A DNA stretch of 64,000 bases from CAIKMD01 sp035552195 (GCA_035552195.1 DASZLU010000075.1:44389-108388); one strand, 5' to 3'; shown: positions 25,525 through 33,995, counted from the stretch's first letter. Numbers and translations: made by a program. Notes: generated from the letters alone by a model not told the origin.

Positions 25525-26070
25525 TCACACCAGCCGCTTGCCTTCGTGGCGCGGGCCGACGCCGAAAGCGTTCACGGTGCACGCGGCGGTCATGTAGAAG
25601 CCGACAGCGGCGGTCAGCTCGATCATCTTCTCGGTACCGAGCATCTTATGGGCGCGCTCATAGGTCTCGTCGCTGAGCTTCTTGGTCTCCAAGAGTTCGC
25701 GCACAGTGTCGTAGACCAGCTTCTCGTCGTCCTTGTCGAAGACCGGGCTTTGATGCGTGCGGATCGCATCGATCGTCGCTTCCGCGAGGCCGGCTTGCGT
25801 GCCCGCCGGCACATGCGCGGCGAAGACGTATTCTGCGTTCCAATGTCGCGCGACGACGAGCACCGCGAGTTCCAAGAGCCGGCGGCCAAGCTGGCATTCG
25901 AGGCGCACGGCGTTGCCGAGATGATGCGCGCGCTCGGCGATTTTCGGATAATGCATCCAGACCGAAAACGGACCGCCGGGCGAGCCGCTGCGCACCGCGC
26001 CGATCTCTTGCCAGAGCTTCTTCTGCTCCGGCGTCAATTCATCGAATGTGAGCGCGGGCAGTCGAGCCAT
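25525..26070 (-). CDS. carboxymuconolactone decarboxylase (AhpD-like) family protein
   Basis: A 181-residue all-helical protein of the CMD/AhpD family. The core is LLELAVLVVARHWNAEYVFAAHVPAGTQAGL, in which the E-x-x-x-H pattern of the CMD domain is clear. The CxxC of peroxidase-type AhpD is absent, so a decarboxylase or isomerase role is likelier than alkylhydroperoxide reduction. GGAGGATGCC precedes the ATG. It lies 13 bases downstream-side of the methylenetetrahydrofolate reductase gene on the same strand and may be read with it. The true substrate is unknown. Confidence 0.85.
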   Translation of the reverse strand: MARLPALTFDELTPEQKKLWQEIGAVRSGSPGGPFSVWMHYPKIAERAHHLGNAVRLECQLGRRLLELAVLVVARHWNAEYVFAAHVPAGTQAGLAEATIDAIRTHQSPVFDKDDEKLVYDTVRELLETKKLSDETYERAHKMLGTEKMIELTAAVGFYMTAACTVNAFGVGPRHEGKRLV

Positions 26071-26083
26071 GGCATCCTCCGGG

Positions 26084-27037
26084 TTATGAGGCGCGCGGTT
26101 TCCCCGCGACGCCCGAGATCGCGATGGCCTCCGGTATAGCAGACATGCTGGCGGGCGCCATCACATGCGCCCCGGCGATGCCCGGGATGGTCGCCAGCTC
26201 GGCGATGAGCTCGCCGCAAATCCTGGTGCCTTCGGCTTTGGCATCGGTCGCCTTGTCGAGCCGATCGATGATCTCGTCGGCGATGATGGTGCCGAAAAGC
26301 TTCTCCTTCATCCAACGCGCCGAGCGCGCCGAGGGGATCGGGCAGACCCCGATGAAGATGCCGATTTTCTGCGCGACGCCGAGATCCATCAGGCGCTTGG
26401 CGTAATGACGCACGATCTTCGCGTCCATGCAGAACTGCGTCTGCACGAAGTCGGCACCGGCCTCGATCTTCGCGTTCAAGGATTTCGGCTGCCAGTCGGC
26501 CGGGGGATCGAGCGGTACATCGGCGCCGCCGAGGGTGAAGTCGAGCGCGCCTTTGACGGCAGTGCCGGTCGGCAATTGCTTGTCGCGGCGCAGTCTGTCG
26601 GCGACCTGGAGCAGCGCCTGGCTGTTGAAATCGAAAACCGGCTTCGCATCGGGCTGGTCGCCCTGCTTGGGATCGTCGCCGGTGAGGATGAGGATATTGC
26701 GGATGCCGAGCGCCGCCGCGCCGATGAGATCGCTCTCCAGCGCCAAGCGATTGCGGTCGCGGCAGGTCATCTGCAAGATCGGCTCGATGCCGTTCTGCAG
26801 CAGCAGCACCGAGGACGCGATGCTCGACATATGCGCCTTGGCGCCGGCGCCATCGGTCAGGTTCACCGCGGTTGCGATGCCTTTGAGCGGCAGCGCGCGG
26901 TGAAGGAGATCGGCGGGATCGGCCGAGACCGGCGGCGCGACCTCCGCGGTGATGACAAATTTGCCGCTGTGGAGCGCGGCGGCGAAATTGCTGCTGGAAT
27001 GGTCACCGCTAGTCATTCGGCGAGCGCACCTTTCCAT
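26084..27037 (-). CDS. metF: methylenetetrahydrofolate reductase
   Basis: A 317-residue FAD-dependent TIM-barrel enzyme that reduces 5,10-methylene- to 5-methyl-tetrahydrofolate, the methyl donor for methionine synthesis. Typical elements are FVITAEVAPP near the N-terminus, VNLTDG, QMTCRDRNRLAL, NILILTGDDP, GADFVQTQFCMD and IGVCPIPSA. ATG 27037 lies only five bases from a REP-like repeat and lacks a good ribosome site. ATG 27016 (MTSGDH) is an equally plausible start. Its position next to ahcY and metK makes a methyl-cycle block. Confidence 0.87.
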   Translation of the reverse strand: MERCARRMTSGDHSSSNFAAALHSGKFVITAEVAPPVSADPADLLHRALPLKGIATAVNLTDGAGAKAHMSSIASSVLLLQNGIEPILQMTCRDRNRLALESDLIGAAALGIRNILILTGDDPKQGDQPDAKPVFDFNSQALLQVADRLRRDKQLPTGTAVKGALDFTLGGADVPLDPPADWQPKSLNAKIEAGADFVQTQFCMDAKIVRHYAKRLMDLGVAQKIGIFIGVCPIPSARSARWMKEKLFGTIIADEIIDRLDKATDAKAEGTRICGELIAELATIPGIAGAHVMAPASMSAIPEAIAISGVAGKPRAS

Positions 27038-27042
27038 GATCC

Positions 27043-27105
27043 GTCATGCCCGCGAACGCGGGCATCCAGCCTGTATTCCTGGATCCCCGCTTTCGCGGGG
27101 AAGAC
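27043..27105. repeat. REP-like paired palindrome, copy 3 (diverged)
   Basis: GTCATGCCCGCGAACGCGGGC starts the element, and a GATCCCCGC-TTTC-GCGGGG hairpin closes it. It is related to the copies at 20.7 and 23.4 kb but has compensating changes in both stems (ATTCCC to ATGCCC), so pairing is kept. Confidence 0.75.
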
Positions 27106-27140
27106 GATGAGTTTTAGTTACGAAGAAGACACCCACCTCA

Positions 27141-27178
27141 CCCTACCCTCTCCGCCCTCAAGGGCGGAGAGGGTAGGG
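27141..27178. repeat. 18-bp perfect inverted repeat after ahcY
   Basis: Arms at 27141-27158 and 27161-27178 are perfectly complementary around a two-base CA centre. It begins 15 bases past the ahcY stop. No T-run follows on either strand, so it is better called a repetitive palindrome or RNA-stabilising hairpin than a classic terminator. Confidence 0.75.
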
Positions 27179-27192
27179 CGTAGGCGATAGGC

Positions 27193-28482
27193 TTAGTAGC
27201 GATAGTGATCGGGCTTGAACGGACCGGCGGCCGGCACGTTCAGGTATTCCGCCTGCTTATTCGAGAGCTTGGTCAGCTTCACGCCGAGCTTCTCGAGATG
27301 CAGCGCCGCGACCTTTTCGTCGAGATGCTTCGGCAGCACGTAGACCTTGTTCTCGTACTTGCCGTGGTTGGTCCAAAGCTCGATCTGGGCCAGCACCTGG
27401 TTGCTGAAGGACGCGCTCATCACGAAGCTCGGATGGCCGGTGGCGCAGCCGAGATTGACGAGGCGGCCCTTGGCGAGAACGATCAGACGCTTGCCGTCAG
27501 GGAAGACAACCTCATCGACTTGAGGCTTCACTTCTTCCCACTTGTAGTTCTCGAGCGCGCCGATCTGAATTTCGCTATCGAAGTGGCCGATGTTGCACAC
27601 GATCGCGCGGTCTTTCATCTGACGCATGTGATCGAGCGTGATGATGTCGACGTTACCGGTCGCGGTGACGAAGATGTCGCCGATCGAGGCGGCCTCTTCC
27701 ATCGTCGTGACCTGGTAGCCTTCCATCGCCGCCTGCAGCGCGCAGATCGGATCGATCTCGGTGACCATGACGCGGGCGCCCTGGCTGCGTAGGCTCGCGG
27801 CCGAGCCCTTGCCGACATCGCCGAAGCCGGCGACGACGGCGATCTTGCCTGCCATCATCACGTCGGTGGCGCGCTTGACGCCGTCGACGAGGCTTTCACG
27901 GCAACCGTAGAGATTGTCGAATTTCGACTTGGTGACGCTGTCGTTGACGTTGATCGCCGGCACCTTGAGCGTGCCCGCCTTCATCATCTCGTAGAGACGA
28001 TGAACGCCCGTGGTCGTCTCTTCCGAGACGCCCTTGATGTCCTTCAACAGATCCGGATGCTTGTCGTGCAGCAGCTTGGTCGCGTCGCCGCCGTCATCGA
28101 GGATCATGTTGGGCTTCCAGCCGTTCGGGCCGGTGAGCGTCTGATCGATACACCACTCGTACTCGGCCTCGGTCTCGCCCTTCCAGGCGAAGACCGGGAT
28201 GCCGGCCTTGGCGATCGCCGCCGCAGCCTGATCCTGGGTCGAGAAGATGTTGCACGAAGACCAGCGCACACTGGCCCCCAGGGCAGTGAGCGTCTCGATC
28301 AGCACCGCCGTTTGAATGGTCATGTGCAGACAGCCGACGATGCGCGCGCCCTGCAACGGCTTCTTCGCGCCGTATTCTTTCCGCAGCGCCATGAGACCGG
28401 GCATTTCGGTCTCGGCGATGTTGATTTCCTTACGGCCCCAGTCGGCAAGCTTGATATCGGCGACTTTGAAATCGTCGGCCAT
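27193..28482 (-). CDS. ahcY: adenosylhomocysteinase
   Basis: A 429-residue NAD-dependent enzyme that splits S-adenosylhomocysteine into adenosine and homocysteine, removing the product of methyl transfer. Family segments are GARIVGCLHMTIQTAVLIETL, the SSCNIFSTQD strand, VNDSVTKSKFDN, the NAD-binding AGFGDVGKGSAASL and the C-terminal KPDHYRY. It follows metK with one base between the genes, so the two are translationally linked. Regulation is probably shared with the HTH-methyltransferase gene at the head of the unit. Confidence 0.97.
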   Translation of the reverse strand: MADDFKVADIKLADWGRKEINIAETEMPGLMALRKEYGAKKPLQGARIVGCLHMTIQTAVLIETLTALGASVRWSSCNIFSTQDQAAAAIAKAGIPVFAWKGETEAEYEWCIDQTLTGPNGWKPNMILDDGGDATKLLHDKHPDLLKDIKGVSEETTTGVHRLYEMMKAGTLKVPAINVNDSVTKSKFDNLYGCRESLVDGVKRATDVMMAGKIAVVAGFGDVGKGSAASLRSQGARVMVTEIDPICALQAAMEGYQVTTMEEAASIGDIFVTATGNVDIITLDHMRQMKDRAIVCNIGHFDSEIQIGALENYKWEEVKPQVDEVVFPDGKRLIVLAKGRLVNLGCATGHPSFVMSASFSNQVLAQIELWTNHGKYENKVYVLPKHLDEKVAALHLEKLGVKLTKLSNKQAEYLNVPAAGPFKPDHYRY

Positions 28483-28483
28483 A

Positions 28484-29650
28484 TTAGAAAGCTCCCTTCA
28501 ATGCGGCGGCGAGGTCTGTCTTCTCCCAAGAGAAGCCGCCATCGGCTTCCGGCGCACGGCCGAAATGACCATAGGCCGCCGTGCGCGTGTAGATCGGCTT
28601 GTTCAGAGCGAGATGGGTGCGGATGCCGCGCGGGCTGAGATCGACCATCTCTTGGAGGAGCTTCACGAGCTTCTCCTCGTCCACCTTACCCGTCCCATCG
28701 GTGTTGATGTAGACCGACAACGGCTTCGAAACGCCAATCGCATAGGCCAACTGAATCGTGCAACGCTCGGCGAGGCCGGCCGCGACGACGTTCTTGGCGA
28801 GGTAGCGCGCGGCATAAGCGGCCGAGCGGTCGACCTTCGACGGGTCCTTGCCCGAGAAAGCGCCGCCGCCATGCGGCGAAGCGCCGCCGTAAGTGTCGAC
28901 GATGATCTTACGGCCGGTCACACCGGCATCGCCGTCCGGACCGCCGATAACGAAACGCCCCGTCGGATTGACGTAGAAATGCTCCTCGTCGCACATCCAG
29001 CCTTTCGGCAGGATCTTGAGGACATGCGGGCGCACGATCTCGCGTACCTGTTCCTGGCTGACCTTTTCCGAATGCTGGGTCGAGACCACGACCGAGGTCG
29101 CGCGCACGGGCTTGCCGTTGACGTATTGCAGCGTCACCTGGCTCTTGGCGTCGGGACCGAAATCGGGGGTCGCGCCACTGTGGCGGGCATCGGCCATCGA
29201 TTTGAGGATCTGCTGCGAGTATTGCAGCGGCGCCGGCATCAGTTCCGGCGTTTCGGTGCAGGCATAACCGAACATGATGCCCTGGTCGCCCGCGCCTTCG
29301 TCCTTATTGCCCGCGGCGTCGACGCCCTGAGCGATATCGACCGACTGCGCATGGATGATGCACTCGACCTCGGCCGTCTTCCAATGGAAGCCTTCCTGCT
29401 CGTAGCCGATCGTCTTGATCCGCTGGCGCGCGGCTTCGATCAGTTGGTCCTTGGTGATGCTCGCCGGGCCGCGCACTTCGCCAGCCATGACGACGCGCTG
29501 GGTCGTCGACAGCGTTTCGACGCCGAGATGCGACATCGGATCGGCTGCAAGATAGATATCGACGACCGTATCCGAGATCTGGTCGCACACTTTGTCCGGA
29601 TGTCCTTCGGACACGGACTCACTCGTAAAAAGAAAATCGCCCTTGGCCAC
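28484..29650 (-). CDS. metK: S-adenosylmethionine synthetase
   Basis: A 388-residue cytoplasmic enzyme that makes S-adenosylmethionine from methionine and ATP. It shows EGHPDKVCDQISD near residue 15, GAGDQGIMFGYA (methionine/adenosine loop), GGGAFSGKDPSKVDRSAAYAAR (phosphate loop) and a normal length. Start is GTG 29650 with GAGGAGATAAAC upstream. It lies 22 bases after the HTH-methyltransferase gene and one base before ahcY. Confidence 0.97.
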   Translation of the reverse strand: MAKGDFLFTSESVSEGHPDKVCDQISDTVVDIYLAADPMSHLGVETLSTTQRVVMAGEVRGPASITKDQLIEAARQRIKTIGYEQEGFHWKTAEVECIIHAQSVDIAQGVDAAGNKDEGAGDQGIMFGYACTETPELMPAPLQYSQQILKSMADARHSGATPDFGPDAKSQVTLQYVNGKPVRATSVVVSTQHSEKVSQEQVREIVRPHVLKILPKGWMCDEEHFYVNPTGRFVIGGPDGDAGVTGRKIIVDTYGGASPHGGGAFSGKDPSKVDRSAAYAARYLAKNVVAAGLAERCTIQLAYAIGVSKPLSVYINTDGTGKVDEEKLVKLLQEMVDLSPRGIRTHLALNKPIYTRTAAYGHFGRAPEADGGFSWEKTDLAAALKGAF

Positions 29651-29672
29651 GTTTATCTCCTCGCCTCTCGGG

Positions 29673-31184
29673 TCATGCCGAATCCCGCTTGCGCGAGATC
29701 ACAAACGATTCATCCCAGAACCACAAACCGCCGTGTTTCTGCAACACTTCCTTGGTCGCTTCAAGGTAGCTCGTGTCGCCGTTGATCACCTGTTCCAGCC
29801 GCTGGTCTTCGATCTGCGCCACATAAATGGCCGCATTCCAGGCCGCGAAAAGGGTCGAGGTGCCGATGCTTTCGCTGATTTCGCTCGGCAATGTGTGCAT
29901 TGCATAGCGGAAGAGCGACCGCGCATCGGAATAAGCATTGAAGTTGAGATCGCGGCCGGCCGCGCCGAGCTCGGCTTTCACCGCGCGCAGCAGATTGTGC
30001 CGGTCGGTCATGAACGGGTTCTCGCCCGGCCACATCTTCTGGACCACTTCGAGGCCCGGATCCTGGCCATGGCTGTGGATACCGATCAGCCGTCCGCCCG
30101 GGCCCAAAGCGCGTGCCAGCGGCGCCACCACTTTTTGCGCCTTGAATTCGGTCGAGGCACGCGCGCGATAAGGCTGCGAGGCAATAACGAGATCGTAATC
30201 GGCGCGGGTCGCGCCGCGCTTCGGGCGCAAACCGTCGAGCAGGAATTTGTAATCCTCGCGATAGAGGACCAGCACCACCGGCTTCTCGTAGATCGGATTG
30301 CCGCTGATCTTCGAGACCTTGGCGCGCCAATTCTGCGCCAGGAAGCCTTGCATATCCGTGATTTGCTTCTCGAACTCCGCCGCCGTGCTGCCGAGCAGGC
30401 TCTGCTCGTGCCAGACAAGGCTCGTCGCCGCGGTTACCGAGTTCGGCGTCAGCCACGGTGCCTCGGAGTAATACATGTTGGTGAGCACCAACACGGTCGC
30501 GGGATGCTCGTAAAAGCGATCCGGCATCTTCTCGAGCGTCAGCCGCACGTCTTCGAGACTGATTTCCTTGCCGACGATGTAGGACGGAACCGTCGGAAAG
30601 CGCTCGTGCATCGAGCGCATCACGCGTGTCAGCACCGTGCCGTCACCGACGCCGGCGTCGAAAATACGCAAGCCCGGCGGATGCGGATGGAGATTCGCCA
30701 GCTCCAGCGCAACACGTTCCGCCACCACCCACTTCTCGCTGCAGGTGTTGACGAAGAGCAGATATTTCTGCCGGTTGTCGTAGAAGCGGAAATTCTTGTC
30801 GGTGGGCTCGCCGCCCGGCGCACCCGCCCCGGCAGGAGCGCTCGTCGACGGCGCCGAGGACGTCACCGGTGTTGCGAGGCGCGGCTGCGGCGCCATCGCA
30901 GCGGCGACCGAGTTCGGCACCGGCGTCGCCAACACCGGCATCGCCAGACCAGGCGTGCGATTGCGCTGAAGCGCGCTGCTTGCGCCGGCGACATCGCCAC
31001 CCTGCTTTTCGCGATCGATGAAAGCGCGCACGCGCTCAACCGTTTTGTCACGCACCCGGCCGCCGAAGCGTAGCCGGCTGACCAGCTTGCCGTCGTTCAC
31101 CGCGAGGCGACCAAAGGTCGACTCCGCCATGCCGACGCGACGGCAAAAACCTGAAATCTCCGTCAGGAGCGTTTCGCTCTCCAA
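29673..31184 (-). CDS. HTH domain fused to a class I SAM-dependent methyltransferase
   Basis: A 503-residue two-part protein. Residues 1-60 (LLTEISGFCRRVGMAESTFGRLAVNDG, then VRDKTVERVRAFI) match the small helix-turn-helix proteins that precede metK in many alphaproteobacteria. A Pro/Ala/Thr-rich linker (about 70-130) joins a methyltransferase-like domain with motif I IFDAGVGDGTVLTRVM near residue 172 and ending WFWDESFVISRK. TTG 31184 with GGGAGG ten bases away is the start; starting at the ATG 18 codons later would remove half of the HTH. It heads metK-ahcY, so a SAM-responsive regulator or an RNA/protein methyltransferase are both possible. The function is not established. Confidence 0.75.
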   Translation of the reverse strand: MESETLLTEISGFCRRVGMAESTFGRLAVNDGKLVSRLRFGGRVRDKTVERVRAFIDREKQGGDVAGASSALQRNRTPGLAMPVLATPVPNSVAAAMAPQPRLATPVTSSAPSTSAPAGAGAPGGEPTDKNFRFYDNRQKYLLFVNTCSEKWVVAERVALELANLHPHPPGLRIFDAGVGDGTVLTRVMRSMHERFPTVPSYIVGKEISLEDVRLTLEKMPDRFYEHPATVLVLTNMYYSEAPWLTPNSVTAATSLVWHEQSLLGSTAAEFEKQITDMQGFLAQNWRAKVSKISGNPIYEKPVVLVLYREDYKFLLDGLRPKRGATRADYDLVIASQPYRARASTEFKAQKVVAPLARALGPGGRLIGIHSHGQDPGLEVVQKMWPGENPFMTDRHNLLRAVKAELGAAGRDLNFNAYSDARSLFRYAMHTLPSEISESIGTSTLFAAWNAAIYVAQIEDQRLEQVINGDTSYLEATKEVLQKHGGLWFWDESFVISRKRDSA

Positions 31185-31245
31185 AGGCCCGATCCCTCCC
31201 CGCGGTCAACGATGCCGCGCGGCTTCTAGCCAAAACCAAAGCCGA

Positions 31246-31297
31246 GTGGGATTCAACTAAAATTTGGCCCACTTCGAAAGTGGGAATAGTTGTGGGA
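31246..31297. promoter_or_regulatory. three GTGGGA repeats in the leader of the HTH-methyltransferase/metK unit
   Basis: GTGGGA occurs at 31246-31251, 31280-31285 and 31292-31297, read TCCCAC in the direction of transcription, in an AT-rich leader. The last two are 12 bases apart, about one helical turn. The middle one is part of a hairpin (CCCACTT-CGA-AAGTGGG). This may be a protein binding array or an RNA structure; the function is inferred only from the repetition. Confidence 0.35.
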
Positions 31298-31330
31298 TTT
31301 TACAACCCTAAATTCCTGAAAAAGCGAAAA

Positions 31331-31355
31331 TCATGGGCGACGGCGTCACCCATGA
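31331..31355 (-). terminator. rho-independent terminator after the MetE-like gene
   Basis: TCATGGG pairs with CCCATGA, continuing with GAC/GTC after one mismatch. It begins seven bases beyond the stop at 31362, and on the minus strand it is followed by TTTTCGCTTTTTC. It isolates the MetE-like unit from the metK unit downstream. Confidence 0.75.
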
Positions 31356-31361
31356 TTGTCA

Positions 31362-32477
31362 TCAGCCCCAGACCTCTTTGGCGGTTTCTACCACAAGTTT
31401 TAGTTTCGCGACCTCGTCGGCAACCGAAACGTCATTTCCCTCGACCGTGCTCGAGAAGCCGCATTGCGGGCTCAGGGCGAGTTGATCGAGCGGGCAATAT
31501 TTCGCCGCATCCTCGATCCGACGCTTCAGTGCGTCTTTCGTCTCCATCGCCGACAGCTTTGTCGTGACGAGGCCGAGGATCACGGTCTTGCCCTTCGGCA
31601 CGAAGCGCAGCGGTGCGAAATCGCCCGAGCGCTCGTCGTCGTATTCGAGGAAATAGCCGTCGACATTGATCTGGTTGAAGAGCACGTCGGCAACCGGCTC
31701 ATAGCCGCCTTCGGCGACCCAGGCGCTCTTGAAGTTGCCGCGGCAGAGATGCATCGCCGTGACCATGTCGGCCGGCTTGCCGGCGATCGAATCGTTGATC
31801 AGCTTGGCGTAGGTCTGCGGCAGCGTGTTCGGATCGTTGCCGATGCTCGCCACCTGCTCGCGCAGTTTCGGATCGCAGAGATAGGCGAAATTTACCTCGT
31901 CGATCTGCAGATAGCGGCAGCCGGCGGCGGCGAGATCCTGCACCTCTTCGTTATAAACGCGCGCGAGATCGGTATAGAACTCGCCGAGATCGGGATAGGC
32001 CTTCTCGTCGATCGCCTTGCGCCCGCCGCGGAAATGCATGTTGCTCGGTGCCGGGATGGTCATCTTCGGCGTGACCTTCGTCACCGATTTCAGGAACTTG
32101 AAGTGATCGACGAAGATCGGCTTCGGTCGGCCGAGCTTGCCGTCGACGCGAATGCCCGGCGGCGCGAAATGGATATCGCCCGAATGAGTATGGAAGCTCG
32201 CCTTGATGCTCGGCGGCACCATAACGACGTTGGCGAAGCTGACGAGGAAGTCGACATGCCAGAAGGTGCGGCGGAATTCGCCGTCGGTGGCGACCTGCAG
32301 GCCGACATCCTCTTGCAGCTTCACGGCTTCGCGGATCGCCTTGTCCTCGACAACGCGCAAAGCATCGGCGGTGATCTCGCCGCGCTGCTTCTTGTCGCGC
32401 GCGTCTTGAAGCTCTTTCGGACGCAGCAGGCTGCCGACGTGGTCGGCGCGGAACGGCGGTTTGGAACGCGGTGCCAT
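31362..32477 (-). CDS. MetE C-terminal-domain-like, cobalamin-independent methionine synthase family protein
   Basis: A 371-residue protein corresponding to only the catalytic (C-terminal) barrel of MetE, as in the YxjG/YxjH and archaeal MetE types. RADHVGSLLRP is the N-terminal family motif and QIDEVNFAYL lies mid-barrel. AMHLCRGN gives the His and Cys zinc ligands, and LSPQCGFSS gives the second Cys. It should transfer a methyl or related group to a thiol such as homocysteine. The methyl donor cannot be told. GAGGAGT precedes ATG 32477. It follows the MFS gene by 14 bases, so import and use of one substrate are plausible. Confidence 0.82.
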   Translation of the reverse strand: MAPRSKPPFRADHVGSLLRPKELQDARDKKQRGEITADALRVVEDKAIREAVKLQEDVGLQVATDGEFRRTFWHVDFLVSFANVVMVPPSIKASFHTHSGDIHFAPPGIRVDGKLGRPKPIFVDHFKFLKSVTKVTPKMTIPAPSNMHFRGGRKAIDEKAYPDLGEFYTDLARVYNEEVQDLAAAGCRYLQIDEVNFAYLCDPKLREQVASIGNDPNTLPQTYAKLINDSIAGKPADMVTAMHLCRGNFKSAWVAEGGYEPVADVLFNQINVDGYFLEYDDERSGDFAPLRFVPKGKTVILGLVTTKLSAMETKDALKRRIEDAAKYCPLDQLALSPQCGFSSTVEGNDVSVADEVAKLKLVVETAKEVWG

Positions 32478-32491
32478 GAGAAACTCCTCGA

Positions 32492-33865
32492 TTAATCTTC
32501 GCCGGCAGCGGGCTGCGCGGCCATCGAACCGGACGGACCTTTCCATTCGGCGCGGTAAAGCGGTGTCAAAATCACGGCATTGATGAAGCCGATGATAAGC
32601 GGCACGGCCGCGAGCAGGAAAAGATACTGCATCGGCACGTTCATTGTAATCAGCCAGCCGCCGACCAGCGGTCCGATCACCGAGCCGACACGGCCCGCGC
32701 CGAAGCAGGAGCCGAGACCCCACGAGCGGATATAGGTCGGATAGACCACGGTCTCGGACGAGATATTGCCGAACTGCAGGCCAAGCAGGCAGAAGCCGGC
32801 CGCGCCGACCAAGGTCAGGATCGCCGACTCGGGCAACCCGGGAAGACCGATCAGCGCGACCACCGGGATCGCGCAGGCAAAGAGGATCGGCACCGGGACG
32901 AAGCCGAATTTATCGAGCGGCCGCATGATGCAGATGCCGCCGAGCGTGCCGGCGAATTGGAAGATCGTCGCCGCCAGCACCGCGTCGCCGACTGGATAGC
33001 CGGCGTTGGCGAGGATCGTCGGCGTCCACTGATTGATGAAGTAGAAGATCATCAGGTTGATGGCGTTCGAAATCCAGAACATCGGCGTGATCCACGCGAG
33101 CCGGTCCTTGAAGATCGCGCCGTAGGAGAATTCCGTCTTATTCACCTCGTCGCCGATGGTGAAGATGGAATTCGGATCGAGATTGAGGCCGGGCTGCATG
33201 CGCTCGATTTGATTCACCAGCCGCTGACGCCGCTCGGCCTTCAACGACAGGAACTTGATCGATTCCGGCAAGGCGAACATCGCGATGAAGGCGACGACGA
33301 TCGGCGTCAAACCGCCGACCCAAAAAAGAACCTGCCAGCCGTAGGTCGGCATATAGAACTTGGCGACCAGACCAGGCACGCCGCCGCCGAAAGTCACGCC
33401 CGAGAACATCAGAATGAACAGCGTCGCACGCAGGCGCCGCGGCGCGTACTCGGCGACGAGCGCGGTCGCGATCGGCAGCACGCCGGCGATGCCGAGACCG
33501 GCGATGAAGCGCAGATAGATCAGCGTCGTCAGATCCTGCGCCAAAACCGAGGCCCAAGTGAAGACGCCGAAGAACAACAAGCCGCCGACGATGGCGATAC
33601 GCCGCCCGAAATGATCGGAGATCCAGCCGAGGATCGGTGGACCGAAGAGCCCGGCGAAGAGACCCGCGCTGAACAGCCCGCCGAGCGCCGCCGGGCTGAC
33701 ATGCCATTCGCGGATCAACACGGGCGCCGCGAAAGCCGCCGCGCCGATGTCGTAACCGTCGGCCATCACCACGATGAAGCAGACGACCACCAGCGCAACA
33801 TGGAATCCGGTGATTTTCTGGTTGTCGATGATCCGCGCCAGATCAACGGTTTGCGCTTGCGCCAC
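32492..33865 (-). CDS. MFS transporter, aromatic acid:H+ symporter (AAHS) type
   Basis: A 457-residue 12-helix permease. Helix 1 carries MADGYDIGAAAFAAP with the DGYD motif of the AAHS family (PcaK, BenK and relatives). Loop 2-3 is GWISDHFGRRIAIVGG, and helix 4-5 contains GLGIAGVLPIATALVAEYAP. Start is GTG 33865 with GGGAGGAG upstream. AAHS members import benzoates and related organic acids with protons. It is the first gene of a two-gene unit with the MetE-like gene, which would fit a methoxylated aromatic or organic-sulphur substrate, but this is inference. Confidence 0.87.
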   Translation of the reverse strand: MAQAQTVDLARIIDNQKITGFHVALVVVCFIVVMADGYDIGAAAFAAPVLIREWHVSPAALGGLFSAGLFAGLFGPPILGWISDHFGRRIAIVGGLLFFGVFTWASVLAQDLTTLIYLRFIAGLGIAGVLPIATALVAEYAPRRLRATLFILMFSGVTFGGGVPGLVAKFYMPTYGWQVLFWVGGLTPIVVAFIAMFALPESIKFLSLKAERRQRLVNQIERMQPGLNLDPNSIFTIGDEVNKTEFSYGAIFKDRLAWITPMFWISNAINLMIFYFINQWTPTILANAGYPVGDAVLAATIFQFAGTLGGICIMRPLDKFGFVPVPILFACAIPVVALIGLPGLPESAILTLVGAAGFCLLGLQFGNISSETVVYPTYIRSWGLGSCFGAGRVGSVIGPLVGGWLITMNVPMQYLFLLAAVPLIIGFINAVILTPLYRAEWKGPSGSMAAQPAAGED

Positions 33866-33995
33866 GATAAAACTCCTCCCTCTCCGGCACGCGTTCCGCG
33901 CGCGGGCTCATTAAAGTCCTAGCCTGAATCCGGGTGCAACCTCTTTGCTGCCCACTTCACGGTGGGCGGCTATCCCTTATGTCTTGCCGAAGGCC

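Noticed and set aside
20687..27105. CRISPR array from the repeated palindromes
   Set aside because: Only three diverged copies 2.6-3.6 kb apart with genes between them; no regular spacers and no cas genes.
31246..31297. MraZ-type binding boxes, because GTGGG repeats resemble them
   Set aside because: No mraZ or cell-division genes are nearby, and the spacing is not the regular 10-base period of MraZ boxes.
31185..31330. SAM or SAH riboswitch in the metK-unit leader
   Set aside because: I could not match the conserved cores of the known SAM/SAH classes. Only a 6-bp CGGCTT/AAGCCG stem and the GTGGGA repeats are visible. An Infernal search would decide.
33950..33967. GCCCAC/GTGGGC hairpin between the AAHS transporter and NodT genes as a terminator
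   Set aside because: Six pairs only, with no T-run on either strand; kept as an unsupported structure.
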